NCBI RefSeq assembly: GCF_014204985.1
Contig: NZ_JACHMP010000001.1
Span: 1,922,001-1,986,000 of the forward strand
Length of the DNA: 64,000 bases
Source of the DNA: Streptosporangium becharense
GTDB taxonomy: Bacteria > Actinomycetota > Actinomycetes > Streptosporangiales > Streptosporangiaceae
Direction: 5' to 3'
How positions within the stretch are numbered: the stretch's first letter is position 1; each line of letters starts with the position of its first letter. The notes beneath the pieces are model-generated. The model worked only from the letters and a program-made list of their open reading frames with translations, made no database searches and was not told where the DNA came from. This document shows, one piece after another, positions 43,472 to 52,693 of this stretch. The translations under genes were made by a program, and so were the position numbers.

Positions 43472-43870
43472 TCAGTCGGTGTCCGCCCCTTCGTCAGCCA
43501 CCCATTTGAGTAGCCGACCGTAGGCGCCGATATCCGCACAAATAATCAGATATCCATAGTGGATGGGCCTCTCCCCCTTGTTCGCACGCTTGGGGAACCT
43601 GGTCATACCGGAGCCATGGCGAAATTCTACGGGAATGACGAGTCCCGGGATGGAGGCCAAACATCCGAGGTCACTCTCAGGCGAAACGGATACTGCAATG
43701 GCATTGAGGAGCGCCTTACGGCGGTCGAGATAGACAACCCGGCTCCTGCTGGTGTGTTCAAGCTCGATATAGTACAGCGTCGGATTCTTCGAGACCTTGA
43801 AGGATCGCTCGTCGGCACACGCAACTAACCGCTCCTCAAAAGCGGATATCTTCTTCCTGCTGTCAGTCAT
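43472..43870 (-). CDS. Unrecognised 132-aa protein convergent with mcrC
   Basis: ATG 43870 follows AAGGAG at a good distance; the longer frame to 43957 lacks one. The product starts MTDSRKKISAFEERLVACAD and is mixed alpha/beta: LYYIELEHTSRSRVVYLDRRKALLNAIAVSV, HGSGMTRFPKRANKGERPIHYGYLIIC. I see no known motif. Lower GC than the core genes and the position beside McrBC suggest it belongs to the defence island. A regulatory, immunity or unrelated cargo role cannot be told apart. Confidence 0.65.
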   Translation of the reverse strand: MTDSRKKISAFEERLVACADERSFKVSKNPTLYYIELEHTSRSRVVYLDRRKALLNAIAVSVSPESDLGCLASIPGLVIPVEFRHGSGMTRFPKRANKGERPIHYGYLIICADIGAYGRLLKWVADEGADTD

Positions 43871-44679
43871 GGAGGAATCTCCTTCAGCGAAGAACAGGAT
43901 CTTGCACGTCAACCCCACCTCCTCACCCGGTTGTCTGGACACCGCAGGGTGGCTCACCAGGATGACAGACTTGAGAGACGACAGGGAGTCGTTTTATGAT
44001 CCAAAACGATAAGGAACAGGCCTCCACGAAGAGTCTGATTATCATCAATACGCAAAGCCGAATTCACTTCCCGCGATCTCCTGAACAACCTCATAGCGAG
44101 GCCATGCGAATGAATACCAGGCAACCGCGAACCAATCCATCAGGAGTGTTGCCATAATATGGCCACCGATGCGTTCTATGAAACTGATTTGACCTCCCCT
44201 CATGAACAGCTCTTGCCGCTCACAGCCCTTTCGCATGATGCGATGACAGGGCCGACTCGCCCATAAAGCACCACCGTCACATGCCCACATCACACAGGTG
44301 CGGATTGTATGCCTACCATCACATTGAATTCCCCTGCTCGTCGGTGTGTCCCGCCATTCAGTGCATCAACGAATTCAGCACGTCGGGGGCACGACGAGAC
44401 CTTACCCAGCTCGGCCAGCCGCTGTCGTGGTCCTTGCGATCCGCAGGGCAGCCAGATGGGTCCGGCGAGGCCATCACCGATGAGAGTGCGGACGGCCATG
44501 GATACGGGGACCTCGGGAACACCATCGAGTTCGCGAAAGTCAGCCTCGCGTCGAGCGCTTGGCGGCTAGAACAGGACGGGCGTGGTGATGCCCGTGGCCT
44601 CGGCTAGGGTGCGCATCGAGTTGCGATCAATCGGGGAGTTCGCCCTTGTGGCGGCACCTGACCCGGTAGGTCATCTTGT
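43871..44679. other. Gene-poor, lower-GC tail of the defence island
   Basis: No gene with both a good start and protein-like composition is visible. A minus-strand frame at 44045-44293 (ending FAWPRYEVVQEIAGSEFGF) and another at 44290-44499 (AVRTLIGDGLAGPIWLP) look partly protein-like and may be debris. Base composition is clearly less GC-rich than the rest of the window around 43950-44330. This fits foreign or relic DNA next to the IS5 fragment. Confidence 0.5.
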
Positions 44680-44955
44680 ATGACGCGGGTCCAACTGACG
44701 GACGAGGAGTGGGAGTTCATCGAGCCTTACCTGCCGATCGACAGGTTCGGCCCGTACCTCGAGCGGCTGCGACAGCAGTTCGAGGGCGTGATCTGGCGGT
44801 TCAGGACGGGCGGGCAGTGGCAGGAGATGCTTGAGGAGTTCGGCGCCTGGCCTACCGTCCACAACTACCAGCACATCTTCTTGGAGGTACCCAAGGCCGC
44901 CGCCGAGGCCGTGGCCGCGATCATGCCCCGGTCCACATCTGAAACTGATCAATGA
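44680..44955 (+). pseudogene. IS5-family transposase N-terminal fragment
   Basis: The frame begins MTRVQLTDEEWEFIEPYLPI and continues RLRQQFEGVIWRFRTGGQWQEMLEEFGAWPTVHN, the standard N-terminal (DUF4096) domain of IS5-group transposases. After TVHN the sequence no longer matches and stops at residue 91. The DDE catalytic domain is missing. Together with the IS630 relic it brackets the defence genes. Confidence 0.85.
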
Positions 44956-45083
44956 CCACAGTGGAACGGGGAGTCGTCCGATGGGCCAGCAGTGGACCAT
45001 CGTGCGCCCGCCGCGTGTCCATCAGACACCGAAGCAGACACGAAATCGATCAAGAAAACTGTATATCCGCAGTTCACAAGAGG

Positions 45084-45157
45084 TAGGGCGGGCGGGACTC
45101 GAACCCGCGACCCAGGGATTATGAGTCCCCTGCTCTAACCGGCTGAGCTACCGCCCC
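45084..45157 (-). tRNA. tRNA with CAT anticodon (elongator Met, or Ile2 if modified to lysidine)
   Basis: Minus-strand cloverleaf: acceptor GGGGCGG with CCGCCCT (a terminal G-U), D-arm AGCTC...GAGC, anticodon stem GGGGA/TCCCT around CTCATAA, T-arm GCGGG-TTCGAGT-CCCGC, discriminator A. CCA is not encoded. GACTCATAATC occurs in both elongator Met and Ile2 tRNAs; the GGTCGC variable region leans to Ile2. It lies at the right end of the island, with its 3' end facing the island. Confidence 0.93.
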
Positions 45158-45329
45158 TCGTGCACGCCGTACTGGGGCATTCAACCAAAGGTACGTGGCA
45201 TTCGCACATCCGCCGGGCGTGCCGGGTTCAAGATGTGACCTTGACGGGTCGAATCCGGGGAGGACGGCGGGACCGCCCTCCGATGGACTCGCTACCCTGA
45301 TGTAGGACCTTGTTGAGGAGTGTTGGATC

Positions 45330-46448
<1,119 letters not shown>

Positions 46449-46491
46449 GAGCCGTACCTCCACCGGCCGGTCCAGGGGTCCAGGAACGCCG

Positions 46492-46640
46492 ACCCGCGGA
46501 CCGGCCCGAGAACCCAGCCCCGCGGACCGGCCCGAGGGCCCGCCCCCGCGAACCGGCCCAAGGACCCGGCCCCGCGGACCGGTCCGAGAACCCGACCTCA
46601 CGGGCCGGCCCGAGGACCGGCCCGAGGGCCCTGTCCCCCG
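46492..46640. repeat. Imperfect 30-35 bp repeats after galK
   Basis: Units like CCGCGGACCGGCCCGAGAAC recur four to five times between galK and the convergent marR gene. No ORF with a start is supported. The units can form hairpins and may serve as terminator. Confidence 0.75.
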
Positions 46641-46692
46641 CCTCCGGCATGACGAGCCGGTCGTGGAGAGGGGGCGCCGCAGCCTTCCGAGG

Positions 46693-47250
46693 TCACTCCC
46701 GAGGGGCGACGGTCGGTTTCCGGTCCGCAGACCAATCGGGCATCAGCGGTGTGCCGTCGGCCTCGGCGGCGCGCACCATCCGGCGCAGCAGGCCGTCGAG
46801 CAGTTCGAGTTCGCCGGCGTCGAGGGCGGAGAGCAGGGCCCGTTCCGACCGGTCGCCCTCGGCCATGCGCTCCTCCCACACCGCGCGTCCCGCGTCGGTG
46901 AGTGCGACGAGGAGGCGGCGGCGGTCGCCGGGGTCGTGGGCACGTTCGATGTACCCGGCCCGCTCCAGCCGGTCGAGCCGGTTGGTCATCGTGGCCGGGT
47001 GGGTGTCCAGCCACTCGGCCAGCCGGGACGGCGTCGCCCGGTAGGGCGGCCCCGCCGCGACCAGGTAGTGGATCACTTTGTACTCCCACGGCTTGAACCC
47101 ACTCGCCGTCAGCCAGGCCTCTTCCTTGCGCTTGAGCAGGCGCATGAGCATCTGCATGCGCGTGATGATCCCCTCGGCCTGGGGGTCGAGGTCGGACAGT
47201 TCGCGTGACCAGTGCGCGATGTGTCGGTCGATGGAGTCCGGCTCGGCCAT
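46693..47250 (-). CDS. MarR-family transcriptional regulator
   Basis: 185 residues from ATG 47250; GTG 47256 is an alternative two codons upstream. The winged helix-turn-helix is typical (LTASGFKPWEYKVIHYLVAAGPPYRATPSRLAEWLDTHPATMTNRLDRLERAGYIERAHDPGDRRRLLVALTDAG, about 48-122). It is divergent from the MFS transporter gene across a 126-bp AT-rich gap, the classic arrangement of a MarR repressor controlling an efflux pump. The ligand is unknown. Confidence 0.93.
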   Translation of the reverse strand: MAEPDSIDRHIAHWSRELSDLDPQAEGIITRMQMLMRLLKRKEEAWLTASGFKPWEYKVIHYLVAAGPPYRATPSRLAEWLDTHPATMTNRLDRLERAGYIERAHDPGDRRRLLVALTDAGRAVWEERMAEGDRSERALLSALDAGELELLDGLLRRMVRAAEADGTPLMPDWSADRKPTVAPRE

Positions 47251-47309
47251 GCCCACAGCGTAACGGCCGTCCCGGCACCGCTCTCGCCCTCGCCCGCCCC
47301 TCCCCTGCC

Positions 47310-47376
47310 CGGCCCATGACGAAGATCATTTTATTATGGATGCATATATTCTTATTTCGTAGTAAATTTTCACCCC
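47310..47376. promoter_or_regulatory. AT-rich divergent promoter region of marR and the MFS gene
   Basis: The region is strikingly AT-rich compared with its surroundings. It contains TAGTAA at 47360-47365, about 12 bp before the MFS ATG, with no ribosome site between, so the MFS transcript may be nearly leaderless. CGAAGA and TCTT/TTCG arms hint at a MarR operator but are imperfect. Confidence 0.5.
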
Positions 47377-48750
47377 ATGACCCCTCTCAGAGACATCTGG
47401 GCGCCCCTCCGCGACCGCCGGTTCCTGCTGCTGTGGAGCGGCCAGACGCTCTCACACGTCGGTGACGCCATCACCGCGGTCGCCCTCGCGCTGGCGATCG
47501 TGAAGGCGACCGGTTCCGCCACCGACCTCGGCATCGTGCTGGCCGCCCAGTCGGTCGCCACGGTGACGCTGATGCTCCCCGGCGGAGTCTGGGCCGACCG
47601 GCTCCCCCGCCATCGCGTGATGCTGACCGCGGACGTGGTCCGCGGGATCGCCCACGCCGTGATGGGCATCGAGCTGGTCACCGGCACGGTGGACATCGTC
47701 CACCTGGCGGTGCTCGCCGCCGTCTCCGGCGCCGGTTCGGCGTTCTTCCTGCCCGCCACGACCGGTCTGGTGCCCGCCACCGTGGCGCCCGAGCTCCTGC
47801 CCCGGGCGAACGCGCTCATGGCGATCGCCCAGCGCGGGGCGATGCTGCTCGGACCGGGCATCGCGACCACCATCGCGCTGACCGCCGGGCCCGGCTGGGC
47901 ACTCCTGCTAGACGCCGTGACGTACGCGGTCAGCGCCGTGCTGCTGGGACGGCTCCGGATCCCGCCGGTTCCGGCCGCACCGCACGAGCCGTTCGTCCGG
48001 CAGCTCGCCGACGGCTGGCTGGAGCTGGGCCGCCACCGCTGGTACTGGACGAACCTGATCGGCCACTCGTTGTGGAACCTGGGCCGCTGTGTGCTGATCA
48101 CCGTCGGCCCGGTGATCGCCGTCGGCAGCCTCGGCGGTGAGCTGGCGTGGGGGACGATCGTGCAGGGCGGCACGATCGGCGCGCTGTGCGGCGCCCTCCT
48201 GGTGCTGCGCGTCAGGCCCCGCAGGCCCCTGGCCGCGGCCAACATCGGTCTCGCGCTGGGTGCGCTGCCGCTGGTCGCGCTCGCCGCTGGGGCGCCCGCG
48301 CTGGTCGTCGCGGCGGCGTACGGGATGATGACCGGCGGGCTGGCGTTCATGGCTCCGCTGTGGGAGACCGCGGTGCAGGAGCACATCCCCGCCGAGGCGG
48401 TCTCACGGGTGTCCGCCTACGACTGGATGCTCTCCCTCGGGCTGATGCCCTTCGGCATGGCCCTGGCCGGTCCGCTGGCCGACGCGGCGGGTACGGCCGT
48501 CACCCTGTACGGTTCCGCGGCCGTGATCGCGATCTCCTCCCTGGGCGTCCTGCTGCTGCCGGACATCCGCGACCTCGGCATGAGGGACGCGGAGGACCAC
48601 CACCCCGACCGGACCGGCACGGACGGCGACCTGCCCGGCCGGACCGGTCCCGGCGCCCCGGCCAGCCAGGCCGGTTCCGACGACCCGTCCAGTCGGACCG
48701 GTTCCGGCGACAATCTGCCCAGCCGGGCCGCCGAGTCAGGCGTCGCCTGA
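47377..48750 (+). CDS. MFS efflux transporter
   Basis: 457 residues with 12 probable membrane helices. It starts with the short N-terminus MTPLRDIWAPLRDRRFLLLWSGQTLSHVGDAITAVALALAIV, typical of the MefA/enterobactin-exporter-like MFS subgroup, and has the loop motif GGVWADRLPRHRVM between helices 2 and 3. The last 60 residues are a hydrophilic D/G/S/R tail with repeated RTG and GAP units, probably repeat-derived. It is proton-driven export of a drug-like compound by family analogy, under control of the divergent MarR protein. Confidence 0.9.
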   Translation: MTPLRDIWAPLRDRRFLLLWSGQTLSHVGDAITAVALALAIVKATGSATDLGIVLAAQSVATVTLMLPGGVWADRLPRHRVMLTADVVRGIAHAVMGIELVTGTVDIVHLAVLAAVSGAGSAFFLPATTGLVPATVAPELLPRANALMAIAQRGAMLLGPGIATTIALTAGPGWALLLDAVTYAVSAVLLGRLRIPPVPAAPHEPFVRQLADGWLELGRHRWYWTNLIGHSLWNLGRCVLITVGPVIAVGSLGGELAWGTIVQGGTIGALCGALLVLRVRPRRPLAAANIGLALGALPLVALAAGAPALVVAAAYGMMTGGLAFMAPLWETAVQEHIPAEAVSRVSAYDWMLSLGLMPFGMALAGPLADAAGTAVTLYGSAAVIAISSLGVLLLPDIRDLGMRDAEDHHPDRTGTDGDLPGRTGPGAPASQAGSDDPSSRTGSGDNLPSRAAESGVA

Positions 48751-48756
48751 CGCGCT

Positions 48757-48776
48757 CTCCGGCCTGCGGGCCGGAG
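48757..48776 (+). terminator. Hairpin after the MFS gene
   Basis: CTCCGGCC and GGCCGGAG form an 8-bp stem with loop TGCG, six bases after the stop codon. No T-run. Confidence 0.65.
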
Positions 48777-48862
48777 CACCGGGGCCGGAGCACCGGGGCC
48801 GGGCCGGTTCCGGTCCCGGACACCGGTTCCCGGGCGGTGCCGCCGCAGGGCCGGGAATGCCT

Positions 48863-48900
48863 CCCCTCCCGCCGGGACGGCCGCGACGGCGCGGGAGGGG
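48863..48900 (-). terminator. Hairpin after the flavoprotein gene
   Basis: CCCCTCCCGC and GCGGGAGGGG form a 10-bp stem around an 18-base loop, 63 bp beyond the minus-strand flavoprotein stop. Confidence 0.6.
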
Positions 48901-48962
48901 ACGGGCCTGACGGGCCTGAACCGCCGGGAGGCACCTCCGCGTCCTCGCGGTCAGGCTCACTG

Positions 48963-50621
48963 TCAAGCGACGTGGTGGAGGTGGGTGCCGACGGCTTCGG
49001 ACAATACGATCCGGGCGAGCGCGTCGGTGTGGCGGAGGAGTGGGGCGTCGGTGCCAGGGCGGGTGAAGCCGTCGTCGGCCGGGCCGCCGGAGGTCCGGGG
49101 GCCGAAGGCGAACCTGCGAGGGTGGGGGATGCCGGACTGGTCGAGCACCCGATGGTCGGCCGGACGCACCCCGAGCAGGCCGGACTCCTCCGTGACCTCG
49201 CCCCGCCCCCGCAGGGAGGCGATCAGCGGGTCGGCGGCCCCGCTCACGCCGGACGCGGACGATCGGGCCCCGCTCACGCCGGACACGGACGATCGGGCCT
49301 CGATCAAGGTTTCCGCCCGGACGGTGCCGGGCACGGTGGGGCTCTGCGCCAGCCACCGTCCTTCGTGGTGCTCGACGCGTAGGCCGGCGCCGAGGAAGGT
49401 GAGCACGCCCGCGCTGACCAGCGCGCGCAGTTCCTCCAGGCGGGAGCCGGGCGGTCCGCCGGTGACGTGGTCGAAGAAGCTCTGGAACCACGGGTCGTGG
49501 ATGCCCCGCGCGGCGAGAACACCGTGAACCGGGAACAGGGCCAGGACGACGGCGTGGTCGGCGCTGTGCCCGGGGTCGGCGCGCCGCTCCAGGTCGGCCG
49601 CGAGGTAGCCGCGCATCCACTTCTGCAGCCCGGCCGCGTCACCGAACCGCATGCCCTCCAGGGGCCGGTCCAGGCGCTCGAGGTCAAGCCGGTCCCGGTG
49701 CCGGGGAACGGCCGTGCGGATCAGCTTGCGCATCTCGGGACTGCGCCACTCCTCCGCGGCGAACGCCTCCTCGAATCCCGGCCAGGCGAGGCAGGACCGC
49801 TCGGGATGGGCGGTGATCAGCTCGTGGTAGTAGGCGAAGGTCAGCTCCTTGGCGACCAGCGGCCAGAGGTCCCTGCGGAAGTTCCACGGCCCGTCACCCG
49901 CCGTCCGCACGGTGGGGAAGCGAGGCGCCGGCGGGCGGGCGCCCGCAAGGAGACGGCCGGTCCGGGCACGGTACGGCACTCCGCGGTGCGACCCGGTGTG
50001 GAGCAGGGGTTCCCGCCCGCTGGGCAGGTAGACCAGCTCGCCGTCGTACTCGCGGGAGAAGCGTCCGCCGCGACCGGAGGTGAGCAGTGTCGTCAGGTCG
50101 GTGAAAGCCGCCCCCAGACCGCGTATGATCACCGGCTCGCCGGCGGGGATCCCGTCCGGGTCGAGGTTCGCCGCGTGTGGGGTGGGCGGACGGTCCGGGC
50201 CGGTGCACGCGATCCGGGCGTCCGGCTCGTCCTCCTGCCCGACCGAGGTCCGCCCGTCCCCCTGCCCGACCGGGGCTGGCCCGTGCTCCTGCCGGGCGGA
50301 GGTCGGGTCATGGTGTTCCCCCGCGAGGATCACGGCGTCGACGTCGAGCGTCCGGCCGTCCTCCAACCGGACCGCCTGCCCGCCGGGGACGTCGACCAGG
50401 TCGACCGCCCGGGTGACGTGCACGTGTACCCGGACCCCGCGGGGAGCCGCCCGTAACAGATCGGTCCGCTCCCGGCCCCGGATCTCGTCCGGGGGGTGCG
50501 GGTCGACGACGTGCAGGTCCAGCGGTGGCAGGCCGAGCAGTCCGGAGGCGTTGGCGCAGATCTGTTCCACCAGGCAGGTGCCCGCGGGGCCGGCGCCGAT
50601 CACGGCGATCGAGGCGGTCAT
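48963..50621 (-). CDS. FAD/NAD(P)-binding protein (NAD_binding_9 type)
   Basis: 552 residues from ATG 50621. The N-terminal dinucleotide-binding motif is intact (MTASIAVIGAGPAGTCLVEQI, Gly-x-Gly-x-x-Gly). Further family features are RTDLLRAAPRGV, the second motif VIIRGLGAAFTDLTTLL and DAVILAGEH. A 30-bp in-frame duplication (ARSSVSGVSG/ARSSASGVSG) and a GQEDG-rich loop are insertions. Related proteins are flavoprotein oxidoreductases or monooxygenase-like enzymes of unknown substrate, sometimes in peptide-modification loci. The ATG overlaps the stop of a 67-codon ORF (ATGA), so the two are coupled. Confidence 0.83.
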   Translation of the reverse strand: MTASIAVIGAGPAGTCLVEQICANASGLLGLPPLDLHVVDPHPPDEIRGRERTDLLRAAPRGVRVHVHVTRAVDLVDVPGGQAVRLEDGRTLDVDAVILAGEHHDPTSARQEHGPAPVGQGDGRTSVGQEDEPDARIACTGPDRPPTPHAANLDPDGIPAGEPVIIRGLGAAFTDLTTLLTSGRGGRFSREYDGELVYLPSGREPLLHTGSHRGVPYRARTGRLLAGARPPAPRFPTVRTAGDGPWNFRRDLWPLVAKELTFAYYHELITAHPERSCLAWPGFEEAFAAEEWRSPEMRKLIRTAVPRHRDRLDLERLDRPLEGMRFGDAAGLQKWMRGYLAADLERRADPGHSADHAVVLALFPVHGVLAARGIHDPWFQSFFDHVTGGPPGSRLEELRALVSAGVLTFLGAGLRVEHHEGRWLAQSPTVPGTVRAETLIEARSSVSGVSGARSSASGVSGAADPLIASLRGRGEVTEESGLLGVRPADHRVLDQSGIPHPRRFAFGPRTSGGPADDGFTRPGTDAPLLRHTDALARIVLSEAVGTHLHHVA

Positions 50622-50821
50622 AGCGCGGCCGCTCTGCGGCGGGCCCCGTCCCGGCCTGCGTGGAGCGGCGCGCCGCGGAGCCGCCGGGCACCGCCCCCCT
50701 CCCCGGGAACGGGGACCGCGCCGGAACCGGCGTTCCCGGGGAGGGGGGACGGGAGGCCCGGACGGCGACAGCCGCGGGTGCCGAGGAAGGCGGGGACCGT
50801 GTTCAGTGTGATCTCTGACAT
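50618..50821 (-). CDS. Small 67-aa ORF translationally coupled to the flavoprotein
   Basis: ATG 50821 follows GGAGCGACGAC, a good ribosome site, and the stop overlaps the flavoprotein start. The peptide begins MSEITLNTVPAFLGTRGCRR, a protein-like start, then becomes Gly/Pro/Arg-rich where a perfect 18-bp inverted repeat runs through the codons. It may be a leader peptide controlling the flavoprotein, or a short precursor-like peptide with its modifying enzyme, or an ORF frameshifted by the hairpin. I do not recognise a family. Confidence 0.5.
   Translation of the reverse strand: MSEITLNTVPAFLGTRGCRRPGLPSPLPGNAGSGAVPVPGEGGGARRLRGAPLHAGRDGARRRAAAL
50694..50748 (-). promoter_or_regulatory. Perfect 18-bp inverted repeat inside the 67-codon ORF
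   Basis: Arm CCCCCCTCCCCGGGAACG (50694-50711) is exactly complementary to CGTTCCCGGGGAGGGGGG (50731-50748), with a 19-base loop. It lies between the small ORF's start and the flavoprotein start, the place expected of an attenuator. Confidence 0.8.
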
Positions 50822-50965
50822 GTCGTCGCTCCAGGCATGCCTCGGTGGCCCCGTGACGGGTCCGCGCACTCGCGGCACGCCTGCCGTGCCGCCAGGTCTT
50901 CCCGGGGCGTCCCGCCGTGGTGGGAGGGACGCCGGTCAGCCGGCCGGGCCTCACGCTGACGCTCT

Positions 50966-50985
50966 TAACCTAGTTATAAGGTAGG
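50966..50985. promoter_or_regulatory. AT-rich divergent promoter with ACCT/AGGT arms
   Basis: TTAACCTAGTTATAAGGTAG combines a -10-like TAGTTAT with ACCT...AGGT arms. It is between the divergent small ORF/flavoprotein operon and the DUF402 gene, so it may be a shared operator. Confidence 0.45.
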
Positions 50986-51022
50986 AAATACATGGATCAT
51001 TGTCAAGCCGTATGGTCAGGGC

Positions 51023-51529
51023 ATGTCACACGAGAGCGTGAGAGTGGTTTACCGCAAGTACGACGGATCGCTGCACTGGCACCACCGCGGCCTGCTGCTC
51101 GGCGAGGACGAACACGGCGTCTGGACCGGTTGCGTGGCCGGCTCCAGCGGCCACAAGGGTGACGGGCCCCCGGTCGTATGGCCCTACGCGTTCGTGATGC
51201 TCTTCCCCCGAGACGGCTGGTGGACCGCCGTCTTCAACGCCGCCCCGAACGACGTCGAGATCTACTGCGACGTCTCCACCGTGCCGCGGTGGAGCGACGG
51301 CGAGGTGACCATGGTCGATCTGGACCTCGACGTGATCCGAATGCGAGGGAACGGCCGGGTCTTCCTCGACGACGAGGACGAGTTCGAGGAGCACCGGGTC
51401 CGGTACGCCTACCCGCCCGACGTCGTCGAGAACGCCCGTGCCGCCGCCGACCGGCTGCTGGAGGCCGTCGGCGCCGGTGCCGCCCCCTTCGGATCCGCGG
51501 CGCCCCACTGGCTGGCCCGGGTCACCTGA
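51023..51529 (+). CDS. DUF402-family protein, possible nucleoside-phosphate phosphatase
   Basis: 168 residues. Family features: VVYRKYDGSLHWHHRG near the start, MLFPRDGWWTAVFN, VEIYCDVSTVPRWSDGEVTMVDLDLDVIRMRGNGRVFLDDEDEFEEHR. The aspartate/glutamate-rich VDLDLDV...LDDEDEFEEH strand is the metal site of DUF402 phosphatases such as those hydrolysing nucleoside di- or triphosphates. Exact substrate not known here. Starts at ATG 51023, just after the divergent promoter region. Confidence 0.85.
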   Translation: MSHESVRVVYRKYDGSLHWHHRGLLLGEDEHGVWTGCVAGSSGHKGDGPPVVWPYAFVMLFPRDGWWTAVFNAAPNDVEIYCDVSTVPRWSDGEVTMVDLDLDVIRMRGNGRVFLDDEDEFEEHRVRYAYPPDVVENARAAADRLLEAVGAGAAPFGSAAPHWLARVT

Positions 51530-51541
51530 GCCCGGCCCGCC

Positions 51542-51640
51542 CACCCCGGATCCGCGGCCCCCGCCGACCGGCCCGGACCACCCGAGCCTCACACCCCGGA
51601 TCCGCGTCCCTCGCCGACCGGCCCGGACCACCCGAGCCCG
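51542..51640. repeat. Two 50-bp tandem repeats
   Basis: The unit starting CACCCCGGATCCGCG occurs at 51542-51591 and again from 51592. It lies between the convergent DUF402 and enoyl-CoA hydratase genes. Confidence 0.85.
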
Positions 51641-51670
51641 GCACATCTGCGCGCCGCGGGTGCGCCGGGC

Positions 51671-52444
51671 CTACAGGGGCGGGAACTCGGGGGCGCGGCG
51701 CTCGACGAAGCTCGCGACGCCCTCGGCGAAGTCGGGCCGAGAGAAGGACTCCGCCATCAGGCGGACGGCCGCGGACTCGGCCTCTTCCAGGCTGCGCCGC
51801 CAGTCACCCCAGACCTGGCGTTTGATCACGGCCATCGAGGCCGGAGAGCTGTACACCGCGAGCTCACGGGCGTAGGCCAGCGTCTCGGCGAGCAGCCCCT
51901 CCCCCGGCACCGACCGGGCGGCCAGCCCCAGCTCGAACGCCTCGGCACCGGTGAAGGTGCGGCCGGACAGCAGAAGGTCCATCGCCTTCGCCTGTCCCAC
52001 CAACCGGGGCAGGATCCACGACAGACCGTACTCGGCGATCAGGCCGCGCCGGGCGAAAGCTGTGGTCCACTTGGCTTCGGCCGCGGTGAAGACCAGGTCG
52101 CAGACCAGGGCGTGGACCATGCCGAGGCCGGCGCAGGCACCGTTGACCGCCGCGATGACCGGCTTGCGGATCGTGGCCGGGAAGGTCGTGGGACGCGGGT
52201 CCGGCCGGGAGTCGTAGGAGCCGTCCTGGATGGCGTGGAGCGTCTGGAAGTCGGCTCCGGCGCAGAAGCCCCTGCCCGCGCCGGTGACGACGATCACCCG
52301 GACCTCGGGATCCTTCTCCGCCTCGGCCAGCAGGTCGAAGTAGCGTCGCCCCATCTCGTCGGTCCAGGCGTTGAGCCGGTCCGGCCGGTTGAACGTCAGC
52401 GTCAGCACGCCCTGTTCGACGGACGGCAGAACCAGGTCCAGCAT
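51671..52444 (-). CDS. Enoyl-CoA hydratase/isomerase family protein
   Basis: 257 residues of the crotonase fold. Oxyanion-hole segments are GRGFCAGADFQTL (about 57-69) and NGACAGLGMVHALVCDLVFTA (about 100-120). The second catalytic-acid region reads GLIAEYGLSWILPRLVGQAKAMDLLLSGRTFTGAEAFELGL. Only one of the two glutamates of a classical hydratase is obvious, so isomerase or another CoA reaction is possible. Cytoplasmic, acting on an acyl-CoA. Transcribed alone. Confidence 0.9.
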   Translation of the reverse strand: MLDLVLPSVEQGVLTLTFNRPDRLNAWTDEMGRRYFDLLAEAEKDPEVRVIVVTGAGRGFCAGADFQTLHAIQDGSYDSRPDPRPTTFPATIRKPVIAAVNGACAGLGMVHALVCDLVFTAAEAKWTTAFARRGLIAEYGLSWILPRLVGQAKAMDLLLSGRTFTGAEAFELGLAARSVPGEGLLAETLAYARELAVYSSPASMAVIKRQVWGDWRRSLEEAESAAVRLMAESFSRPDFAEGVASFVERRAPEFPPL

Positions 52445-52583
52445 CCCGACTCCCTCCTGGGAGCCCTCGCCCTGTGCGGGGGCGTCCCCGTCCGGCGTTC
52501 CGGACCGGAACGCCGCAGAATATAGTTCTACACTTTTTCTCCCTCCGGCGACAGCGCGCGGCGTATCGGGGTCCGCCGGGGCG

Positions 52584-52690
52584 TCGGACCGGTCTCGATC
52601 CCGTACCGGGGTCCCCGGGCGTCGGACCGGCCCCCGATCCCGTACCGGACTCGCCGAGACGCCGGACCGGTTCCGCCCGGCCGCTTGCCG
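52584..52690. repeat. Imperfect repeats between enoyl-CoA hydratase and NOS genes
   Basis: Blocks containing GTCGGACCGG and CGATCCCGTACCGG recur two to three times with a spacing near 40 bp. The 5' flank of the hydratase gene (52505-52550) is AT-richer and probably its promoter. Confidence 0.65.
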
Positions 52691-52693
52691 TAA

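Noticed and set aside
44045..44293. Minus-strand ORF of 82 codons in the low-GC gap
   Set aside because: Weak start signal and no recognisable motif; kept only as possible debris in the gap description.
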